The notes below the pieces were generated by a model that ran no database searches, was not told where the DNA came from, and saw nothing but the letters and a program-made list of their open reading frames with translations. Shown piece by piece: positions 16,443-23,037 of a DNA stretch of 23,037 nt. Position 1 is the first letter of the stretch. Every line of letters starts with the position of its first letter. The position numbers were made by a program, and so were the translations under genes. Source of the stretch: Eimeria necatrix (taxonomy: Eukaryota; Apicomplexa; Conoidasida; Eucoccidiorida; Eimeriidae); the NCBI RefSeq assembly GCF_000499385.1, contig NW_013654461.1:1-23037 (forward strand), in the 5' to 3' direction.

Positions 16443-17203
16443 GCTGAGTTAACTGGTGCAGCAATTCTCATTTGTTGCAGAACTTGCTCTAGATATCCCT
16501 AAGATAACATTGTATAGTACTCGGAGACTCTTGCTATTTTCAAGCGAATGGGATGCAACTGCGCTGCAGCCTGACCCAGGAAACTCATCACGCTGCGATA
16601 TTGCCTGAACTACTGCCAGGGTATCGAAAGGATCGCCTGCATCGATATGAAACTTTAAATTAAAAAGTTTTCGGAACAGAGTCCCAATCTGACAGGTGAA
16701 GGCGCAGCGGCTGTAAGGCACCGAAAAGGCTGTGAAAGGCAGAGACCACGCATTGAGTCGCTGGGAAGAAGCTACAAGAGGTACTAAGGGCTGTGGAAAA
16801 GTTCGGTTTTATGAGCTGTCAGCTCCTCAGCAAGGGAAGTCCTATCATTTGAATATAACAAGTATGCAACCTTTTGTAGAGCTCGTCGCTTGCCTCGATT
16901 TTCGTGTTCGTTGGCTTTAAGCAGAGTGGAGAGCAGAACCAGGCTGCAGCGTGTACGCGCCTTTGACGGCCATGAACAGCCAAGTGCGTGATGTGAAGAC
17001 TCTCGTTGCTCGCTCCCGTCTCTTGAAGGGCCCTTCAGTATATTGCGCAGCAGTATGAGCATGGCGAACAGTGATCTGTACATAACAATATTTCGGGGTT
17101 CAGCTCCCATTTCCTATAGTTAAGCAATGTGGATACTTTGGGGCCTCTGGAACTGAAATTTAGTGCAACCCAAAAGTCAAAAGTGAAGCAAAAAGTGTAC
17201 AAA
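16443..17203. other. Repeat-poor stretch without supported gene
   Basis: Several short frames on both strands (minus 16449-16721, plus 16732-16920, minus 16784-17110) have protein-like composition, but start at non-ATG codons, overlap each other and show no domain. I make no gene call. Confidence 0.4.
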
Positions 17204-17243
17204 ATGAAGTGGCTATGCTGGACGTTTGCCAAAGAAGCGCGTT

Positions 17244-17570
17244 ATGCCAGAAGTGGCAGCCGCTCTCGCGTGCTTAAGCAAATATTACACATTACGCGTT
17301 GGGGGCTCATGGACAATGCACTTCACCGCACGATTCTTTTCTTCAAAGGAAAAGCATGATGGTACGGAGGCCTTGAGAGTTAATGCCTTACTGAGATCTG
17401 GGCTAGCGTGGAAACGTTTAAAGACTCAGTCGGACGTAAATTGCTTGTCGACAGCACGTAGAACAAGGCTTGATACTTATCTGCAGGCCGATGAAGCCCG
17501 GTGCAAAACGATGTTTAATTGCCATTTAGAGAGCAGGCAACGAACTCAGGTGCTGTCGGGCTCCGTATGA
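17244..17570 (+). CDS. Hypothetical ORF, uncertain
   Basis: The frame from ATG 17244 runs 108 codons and has a balanced, basic composition (for example ALLRSGLAWKRLK and TARRTRLDTYLQADEARC) with no low-complexity tracts. Another ATG frame (17204-17359) overlaps it and is also plausible, which lowers confidence in either. No signal peptide, membrane segment or known domain is visible. Confidence 0.22.
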   Translation: MPEVAAALACLSKYYTLRVGGSWTMHFTARFFSSKEKHDGTEALRVNALLRSGLAWKRLKTQSDVNCLSTARRTRLDTYLQADEARCKTMFNCHLESRQRTQVLSGSV

Positions 17571-18493
17571 ACCGCATGAACCCTTAATCTTTGTTTCATC
17601 TTTTAAATCAAAACCTTATGTCTGCTGTGCCAATTTTGCCTACGCTTTGAATTTCTGACCTCGCACGCCAATCACTCCGTATTCCCATATTAGTCCTATG
17701 TTGTCCATTGAATATTGCTACAGAAAGACAAACGTTTAGGATTTACTTTGTGACAACGTACTGGTGCGTAGAAAAGTCTGGTGCAGTGTACGTTTTGGCT
17801 CCAGGACTACTCCACGCTGCTGCAGAGAATCAGCACTCGATGATCCACTGACTGCCTAACCTGTCACTTCTAGGACCAGTGCATGCTCCTGAAACCATTT
17901 AGTTAAATAAAATGCATACTGAAAGGCCGTACACTTAGGCTTAAGTTCACGGAAGGTAATTTCATTATTGGTTGGGATATACCCTGTTCCACAGCGTGGT
18001 GCTACACTGCAATTCCAAAACTCTTCAAGTTTAATAAAATGCATGCGCAGCAAAACTGGTAAACAGCCTTAGTAAACCTTAATTCCAAGCGAGGAAGGAA
18101 AAATGCACGAGTTCTCTTACTGACAGCGCGCTGGGCAGCCACATTCCGTCCTGCATGTCTCCTTAGAACATTTGGATGTTGAGTGGCGTCTTACAAGAAA
18201 GCCGAGAAACAAGCTCACTCGGAACAGAATTTATAGCTTTTTCACTTAAGTTTTTACAATTCTTGTCCTCCAGTCTCGAAGCAGTTAGTCTTGGAAGGCA
18301 TGCGTGTGCGTGCGGTCAGCTGCTATTTGTGGGAATCACACCTCCTGCGGGGCGTCGTCGAAGAGATTTGTCTGCCTGGAAGTGGGTTGTTACTTGTCGG
18401 CATCACATGCCCTGTCTGGTGTTGAAAGGCGACGTTGCATGGAAAGTTGGTTGAACGTGTGTGAAGTAGAGGTGTATTGATGGAGTACCTGGT
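17571..18493. other. Repeat-poor intergenic stretch
   Basis: No convincing gene is visible. A short sequence containing TAATAAAATGCAT or close to it occurs twice (about 17904-17918 and 18029-18043). A minus-strand frame at 17856-18053 runs across both without a recognised domain. Confidence 0.35.
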
Positions 18494-18613
18494 TATCTGT
18501 TATTCACACTGCGTCTAATGCACCGGAACCCATGCGATCTCCGAACTTAAGAGGCGCAAGGCGCGGTTAGTACTGAGGCAGGGGACTCCGCAGGAATTCC
18601 TTTTGGGTGACGA
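18494..18613 (+). pseudogene. 5S rRNA-like sequence, divergent copy
   Basis: The middle part matches eukaryotic 5S rRNA closely: CACCGGAACCCATGCGATCT at 18521-18540, then CCGAACTTAAG, GGCGCAAGG, GGTTAGTACT (18565-18574), followed by a purine-rich GGGGA stretch and GGAATTCC. Length by homology gives a gene of about 120 nt. The 5' and 3' ends do not pair well, and TTTT at 18601-18604 lies inside the gene, where it would stop Pol III. A further TTTT follows at 18622-18625. I therefore favour a decayed copy, though a divergent functional gene is possible. The boundaries are approximate. Confidence 0.6.
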
Positions 18614-19130
18614 TATTGCCCTTTTGTTTGTCCCCCGAACAAGTCAACACCTCTCAACCCTCTTCTATTCACCTAAAAGATTCACCAGAAAGAGCTCACC
18701 GTCCACTCAACAAAAAGCGAACATCCCAGTTCATTTCCTTCCTATCCTCTCAATCAGACCTCCTGCCTCAACCTTCTATTTGTTCAACCCATAGCCAGCA
18801 CGTACTTCCACCTACACACAGCTCGCATCGCTCTATAACGCCACTTGCGAGCTTCTGTCCCTACCTATGGGCAAAGATAAACACCCAAAATGCAAAGAGT
18901 ACCCTCAACACAAACTCAAAAGCACGCAAACCACACACTCTCTCTCATTCATCCTTGAGGCAGCTTTGTCTTCTATCCTCCCCACTAATTCGCAATGCGC
19001 AGATGTTATGTCCTCTCAACCGTCACTGCAGCTCAGGGCACTGCCTCACCAGCAGTCCATTGTCGATCTCTGCAGCTCCGCGCGATGTCTCATACCTGCT
19101 TGCAGCGAACGCGAACGGTATGAAGGAGTA
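18614..19130. other. Pyrimidine-rich spacer between 5S-like copies
   Basis: This spacer is rich in CT runs and has a long plus-strand open frame (18607-19236) that starts at GTG and runs into the second 5S-like copy. The frame is therefore probably not a gene. The two 5S-like anchors (18551 and 19194) are 643 bp apart, a spacing reminiscent of tandem 5S repeats. Confidence 0.45.
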
Positions 19131-19225
19131 TGTGGCCTGCCGTCGTTCATTCTGCGTCTATTGCAACGGATCCCATATGAAATCCGAAGTTGAGCGGCGC
19201 AAGGTTCGGTTAGTAGGAACTGCGG
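19131..19225 (+). pseudogene. Second 5S rRNA-like copy, truncated
   Basis: This copy aligns with the 18494 copy across CTGCGTCTA, CGGATCCCAT, TCCGAAGTTGAG, GGCGCAAGG and GGTTAGTA, and the similarity extends upstream to a GGAGTA..TGG block. After GGTTAGTA it loses the expected 5S 3' half and within about 30 bases gives way to 28S-like sequence. It is a truncated pseudogene fused, or lying adjacent, to 28S debris. Confidence 0.55.
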
Positions 19226-19249
19226 TATGGAAGTAAAGAATAAGGTGTT

Positions 19250-19770
19250 TTTGTTTTATGGTGTCCACTCTGTGGGGTGCTGATCAATGCGGAAGCCACA
19301 GCCAGATGAGGAGTTTGGCTGCGGAGGCGCATTTGTTAAGCAATAGCACAGATGTCCTAAGGCAAGCTCAATGAGACAGGTTAGTTTTACCCTACTGATG
19401 AATTGGATACTGCGACAGGAATCCAACTTAGTACGAGAGGAACAGTTGGTTCAGATACGTGGTTAATGCGGCTAGCTGAAAAGCTAGTGCCGCGACGCAA
19501 CCATCTGTTGGATTATGACTGAACGCCTCTAAGCCAGAATCCATGCTGGCTATGCAGTGCTCCTCGCCGCCTCAATTGTTACTTGCATGTGTTTTTAGTG
19601 CCTCTTGTGCACAACATGTCACCAACGTCCTCTGCGACATGCTAAGGGTGATAATCGCAATTTCCCGCATTTGGGGCGCTACATCCATTGCAGACGACTT
19701 TGGCGCAATCAGTTACTGTAAGTGCGAGAGTAGACTTGACCTACGATCCACTAAGATTTAGCCTGTGTTG
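19250..19770 (+). pseudogene. 28S rRNA 3'-end pseudogene with internal deletion
   Basis: The first block (about 19250-19370) matches the LSU region containing GGAGTTTGGCTG, GGCGCAT.TGTTAA and CAGATGTCCTAAGGC. The second (about 19373-19770) matches the true 3' end: GAGACAGGTTAGTTTTACCC, the intact sarcin-ricin loop AGTACGAGAGGAAC at 19430-19443, GGATTATGACTGAACGCCTC, and the terminal ACGATCCACTAAGATTTAGCC. In a normal LSU these blocks are separated by several hundred bases (including the peptidyl-transferase region), which are missing here. The join lies in TGAGACAG at 19372-19379, a sequence that resembles both sides. It lies directly after a 5S-like fragment. It cannot make a functional ribosome. 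Confidence 0.88.
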
Positions 19771-19878
19771 CATGATGTGTCCATTTTTTCTCCCTAGCTC
19801 CCCTTTGCTTGCTGGGATTTTATAGGTGTCTTGCACCAACTGTGGCATAACGGTAACGTTGCTAAGCTGCCCAGCTTT

Positions 19879-20195
19879 GCATGCGTTATCCCCGATGCGC
19901 TCGTCGTGTATTACATACACTCTCATCTCTGTGCCTTCATGTCCTTGTGCTTGTTGGTTGCTTGCTGGGTGTGCGCGCCGGCATCGAACAGAAAGACGGG
20001 TGTACAAGCAAGACATCCAGTACCGTTGCCCGATTCGCGTGTGTTATGCCTGATATGCACTCCGTGTATTACGCTCTGTCATCTCTTTTCCCTTGTGCTC
20101 TTGTGCTCTTTTCTTGCTGGGTTTGCGTGTGTGTGCAGGGTCACACTGGCATGCGAACAAGGCATTCAGTGCCGCTGCTGAGCTGCCGTGGAAGC
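19879..20195. repeat. 158-bp tandem duplication past the 28S remnant
   Basis: Two diverged units share blocks such as CGTGTATTAC (19905 and 20063, 158 bp apart), CTTGCTGGGT(G/T)TGCG, GCAAGACAT/GCAAGGCAT and CAGTACCG/CAGTGCCG. They are moderately diverged. Frames through them are open but start at non-ATG codons and show no domain. The position just past the 28S end suggests rDNA spacer debris. Confidence 0.75.
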
Positions 20196-20231
20196 AGCAG
20201 CAGCGACAGCACGAGCACCTGCTCAAAAACA

Positions 20232-20515
20232 GTGAGCAATACAGCAGCTGAACCATGACATTCAGCAGCAGGTGCGGCAGTTAGTTTTGGCTATCAGGGA
20301 CAAACGGAAGACAGCAAGCACCCGTGAACATTGTAGGGGCGCTTTGCGACGAGAAAGCAGTACCTAACGCGAGCAGATGAACTTTGCTCAGTGAGGAATG
20401 CAGCAGCTGAACCATGGCATTCAGCAGCAGGTGCAGCAGTTAGTTCCTGCTATCAGGGACAAACAGAAGACAGCAAGCAGCTCTGAACACTGTAGGGGCG
20501 CTTTGCGACGAGGAA
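20232..20515 (+). repeat. 159-bp duplication of a Gln-rich coding-like segment
   Basis: Units begin at 20232 and 20391 and share about 125 bp of high similarity (CAGCAGCTGAACCATG, CAGCAGCAGGTGC, ATCAGGGACAAAC, GGGGCGCTTTGCGACGA). Both read in the same frame as IQQLNHDIQQQVRQLV and MQQLNHGIQQQVQQLV, followed by AIRDK and GALRR. The first copy lacks an ATG and stops with TAA; the second opens the ORF at 20398. Confidence 0.85.
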
Positions 20516-20913
20516 GCAATAGCAGCCCTAAAGTTTGTTTTTTGGGGAATGAGTTCAGGCAGGCTCCTGCTGCTGCTACCCCTGCTGTGGCTGCTGTTCC
20601 TGCTACTTCTGCTGCTACTACTGCTGCTAATGCTGCCAATGCTCTAGCTGGAAATACTTTAGGTGGGGAAAGGTGCCCAACAACGGCACAAGCAGGAGTA
20701 ACAGCTGCTGCAGCACCGTGTAAGACGGGGGAATCAGCGTCAGAAGCAAAATCAAGTTGTAGGAGAGCTTTTGTAAAACGGTCGGAGGGGAAAAGAGGTC
20801 AAGAGAAGCAGAGAGGAGACTGCCACTTAGCAACACGCCAGGCGTATGGTTCAGGTTTCAGCGCCACGCCAGGCGTATGGTTCAGGTTTCAGCTCTCAAG
20901 GTTTAAATTGTAA
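20398..20913 (+). CDS. Hypothetical Ala/Gln-rich protein, possibly partial
   Basis: An ATG frame of 171 codons has a Gln-rich helical N-terminus, a central Ala-rich stretch (AAATPAVAAVPATSAATTAA) and a basic segment (KRSEGKRGQEKQRG). The end overlaps a 31-bp duplication. Composition favours this strand over the Leu-rich antisense. A downstream block (about 20996-21160, containing IVAGVFLQGLASTYARG) is coding-like in another frame and could be a second exon after the acceptor GTTTTGCAG or GATCAG, but no phase-consistent join was found. No domain is recognised. It may be a decayed gene. Confidence 0.33.
   Translation: MQQLNHGIQQQVQQLVPAIRDKQKTASSSEHCRGALRRGSNSSPKVCFLGNEFRQAPAAATPAVAAVPATSAATTAANAANALAGNTLGGERCPTTAQAGVTAAAAPCKTGESASEAKSSCRRAFVKRSEGKRGQEKQRGDCHLATRQAYGSGFSATPGVWFRFQLSRFKL
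20834..20893. repeat. 31-bp tandem duplication
   Basis: CACGCCAGGCGTATGGTTCA starts at 20834 and again at 20865, each followed by GGTTTCAGC. The two copies match over 29 bp, so the duplication is recent. Confidence 0.92.
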
Positions 20914-21199
20914 GGTTTAGATCATAAAATTCAGTTCCTGACGCCTAGAGCTTGCCGTTCTTACGCGTTTTGTTTTGCAGTTGATGTGAGTGATCAGCAG
21001 AAGTGGCCCTGCTAGTTGCTCATTTAGCGGCAGCAGCAGCAAGAGATGGCATCAGCAAGCCCCCTATTGTAGCAGGTGTTTTTTTGCAGGGCTTGGCGTC
21101 AACATATGCACGTGGTGCAGCAACAGCAAAATCAGCAGGTTCTGCATCAGCTCAAGTGTAGTTCATCACCGGGAACTACTCGCAGCAGCAACTTCGAGG

Positions 21200-21660
21200 T
21201 ACTGCTGCAAAGTCAGCTAATATCGAAATAAAAGAGCAGAGCAGCGGTAGCAGATCTGTCACAGGAACTGTGGGTCGTAATTTGTTTGGGTTTTCTTCCA
21301 TTAAATGTATGAGCGATTATAAACAAATTGCACGGGAGACCTTCCCTCAATGCATAACCGATGATTATAATGTAAACCAAACCGCACAGAAGGCTGGGTT
21401 TGCTGCTGCTGCTGCTGTTCCTTTCGGTGCTCAGGCTGCTGATGCACCTCTGCTCCACATACACTGCAGCCTGATGCAGCATGTGTAATTCCACTGGTGC
21501 GGCTGCTGTTTCTGCTGCAGCTGGTGCTTTTGCACATCCGCATCTGCTGTCGCAGTGCCACAGTGCTGCTGTATCTTTGCAACAGCTGCCAATGCATTCA
21601 CCCCTACGGTTTCGGTGCACCTATTGGTGGTTCTGCTGCCGCTGCTTACGTCACTCTTGT
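21200..21660. other. Decayed coding-like stretch
   Basis: Ala/Gly-rich fragments appear in different plus-strand frames (CNSTGAAAVSAAAGAFAHP, then PYGFGAPIGGSAAAAYVTLV), and a minus-strand frame at 21213-21620 competes with them. The jumping frames suggest a pseudogene or undetected introns. I make no gene call. Confidence 0.3.
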
Positions 21661-21676
21661 TGCTGGGAAATGTAAT

Positions 21677-22384
21677 TCATCTGCTCAGCACGTCCCTTGC
21701 GGCGAATACTGTACGCGTCTCTTTGAAATCTCTCTTTTCGCTTACTTCCTGCAGCAATGCTGCTTGTTTTCGCTTACTTCCTGCAGCAATGCTGTATTTT
21801 TTCTGCATGTTCAACACTTCCACAACGTCATGCACTTCACTGAAAACGTCCTTTTCGACCCAAGCTCGAGCCACAACAGACAGCAAAAGCAAGTTTCTCA
21901 GTAAGGCTGTTGGTTGTGCTGCTACATGTTGTGGAATGCTCCTGCAGCTCTTTGTACTGGACATAATGCTGATGCAACCGTGCATGCCACAGCCTCATGG
22001 CCTTCGAATGCCCCTCCGTTTCTACAAACTAACTAGTCCTGCTGCTGCTACCGCTGATGCTGCAGGCACTTCCGCTGCAGCGGATGCCACTATAGCTGCT
22101 GCCTGACTTCCTTTTTCTCTTGTTGCTCCTGAATTCTTGCCGATTTTGTCCGATTTTTGCCCTTTTCTCCACCTCCTCTGTGGGTCAAATACTACCTCAT
22201 CAGCATTCATGCCCAAAAGACCTCTTTCTGTGGTTTGCGCTGCAGTAACAGCACGAAAAAGCATCAAACAGTCTGTGTGGCTAGCTTTCTTTCTGCTTCT
22301 GATTGTATACAGTTGATGCTGCTGTTCGTCGCTCACGTCTTCATGCATCTGTGTCCTACCAACACGTATCGCTTTTGTCCACAT
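21677..22384 (-). CDS. Hypothetical minus-strand gene, two coding-like segments
   Basis: Segment 1 (22384 to 22022, ATG then TAG) encodes a basic, Gln-containing protein start (MWTKAIRVGRTQMHEDV) with RRWRKGQKSDKIGKN and an Ala-rich end. Segment 2 (21985 to 21677, ATG then TGA) encodes KDVFSEVHDVVEVLNMQKKY and KRKQAALLQEVSEKRD. Both lie in the same frame and are separated only by two in-frame stops. A GTTAGT donor lies just before the first stop. They may be exons of one gene or halves of a broken gene. Composition is protein-like, the opposite strand is Leu/Cys-rich, and no domain is recognised. Confidence 0.33.
21735..21794. repeat. 32-bp tandem duplication
   Basis: TTTTCGCTTACTTCCTGCAG starts at 21735 and again at 21767, each continuing CAATGCTG, so the copies match over 28 bp. 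It falls inside the second minus-strand coding-like segment. The 32-bp step changes frame. Confidence 0.9.
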
Positions 22385-22419
22385 GAAGTGAATTTCCACA
22401 CATACGAACGCCTTCGCCG

Positions 22420-23037
22420 TGCTGCTGTTCCAGATTATACTAGCGCTTCAGCAAAAGAGACACACTGGCTTGCTATAGGAGCCAGAGAATAATGCAATCA
22501 TGCAGGAAGTAGAGCGGCCAAGCAGAAGCAGTTGAATTCGCTTCGGTAGCACCAGAAGCGCCAGAACATCTGAATAGTGCTGCTCACACTGCTCACCAAT
22601 ACTACATTTCGTTTGCGCTAGCCAGAAAGAACAGAATGACGCAATCATGCAGGAAGTAGAACGGCCAAGCCGAAGCAGTTGAATTGGCCTTTGCACCAGC
22701 AGAAGCGCCAGAACATCTGAGTAGTGCTGCTCCCACTGCTCACCAATACTACATTTCGTTTGCGCTAGCCAGAAAGAACAGAATGACGCAATCATGCAGG
22801 AAGTAGAACGGCCAAGCCGAAGCAGTTGAATTGGCCTTTGCACCAGCAGAAGCGCCAGAACATCTGAGTAGTGCTGCTCCCACTGCTCACCAATACTACA
22901 TTTCGTTTGCACTAGCCAGGAAGAACCGAATGACGCAATCATGCAGGAAGTAGAGCAGCCAAGCAGGAGCAGTTGAATTGGCCTTTGCACCAGCAGAAGC
23001 GCCAGAACATCTGAGTAGTGCTGCTCACACTGTTCAC
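22420..23037. repeat. 147-bp tandem repeat array, runs off the right edge
   Basis: The anchor GCAATCATGCAGGAAGTAGA recurs at 22494, 22641, 22788 and 22935, exactly 147 bp apart each time. Units are highly similar, the first is most diverged, and a degenerate earlier half-unit is recognisable before 22494 (from about 22430). Because 147 is divisible by three, a minus-strand frame stays open for 180 codons (22448-22990) as a 49-residue repeat, but this lacks evidence of being a gene. The array is cut by the window end. Confidence 0.95.

Noticed and set aside
18607..19236. Plus-strand 209-codon frame
   Set aside because: It begins at GTG inside the first 5S-like copy and ends past the second. 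Its Ser/Leu/Pro/His composition comes from pyrimidine-rich spacer.
22448..22990. 180-codon repeat protein on the minus strand
   Set aside because: The open frame follows from a unit length divisible by three with no stop in that frame. It starts at a non-ATG codon and is Leu/Cys/Ser-rich, so I treat it as repeat DNA pending evidence of transcription.
1..23037. CRISPR arrays, insertion sequences, prophage or bacterial operons
   Set aside because: The spliced genes, Pol III genes and eukaryotic rRNA remnants show this is a nuclear eukaryotic sequence. The tandem repeats have no spacer/repeat alternation of CRISPR type and no transposase was seen.

Overview
The window looks like nuclear DNA of a coccidian apicomplexan, most probably Eimeria. 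The reasons are dense CAG/CTG trinucleotide repeats running through exons as poly-Gln, poly-Ala and poly-Ser tracts, intron-containing genes, a plant-type DYRK kinase, and CAG-rich blocks alternating with repeat-poor blocks. Species cannot be settled from the sequence alone. Gene models below are my own splice reconstructions from GT/AG signals, phase and remembered family motifs.

Layout: (1) 1-2.2 kb is a tRNA-Ala(AGC) cluster: three minus-strand copies (one cut by the window edge) in a 206-bp tandem array, then two plus-strand copies; a sixth lies alone at 16.37 kb. A 26-bp-arm hairpin sits between the opposed groups. (2) 2.7-4.1 kb holds pieces of a plus-strand multi-exon gene for a small membrane protein, unresolved. 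(3) 4.4-5.2 kb holds weak minus-strand coding signal, followed by about 550 bp without genes but rich in short dyads. (4) 5.7-13.9 kb is a CAG/CTG-rich block with two divergent genes: a DYRK-family kinase (minus, three exons) and a degenerate acyl-CoA synthetase-like (AMP-binding) protein (plus, at least three exons). (5) 14.5-15.1 kb is a GNAT acetyltransferase gene (minus), convergent with the synthetase-like gene and separated from it by a CTAG-dense spacer. (6) 15.2-18.5 kb is repeat-poor and nearly empty. (7) 18.5-19.8 kb is ribosomal debris: two divergent 5S-like copies about 643 bp apart, the second followed directly by a 28S 3'-end pseudogene that lost an internal block. (8) 19.9-23.0 kb is made of small tandem duplications (158, 159, 31, 32 and 147 bp) and weak Ala/Gln-rich ORFs that look like decayed or heavily spliced genes.

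The kinase, the GNAT protein, the tRNAs and the 28S remnant are the most secure calls. The kinase and the synthetase-like gene share an approximately 1.1-kb divergent upstream region. Nothing else suggests a functional operon-like link, as expected for a eukaryote. The most unusual items are the AMP-binding protein that keeps its fold signature but lacks its ATP-binding motifs, the switch of CAG/CTG polarity between exons and first introns, the deleted 28S copy, and the conserved hairpin among the tRNA genes.
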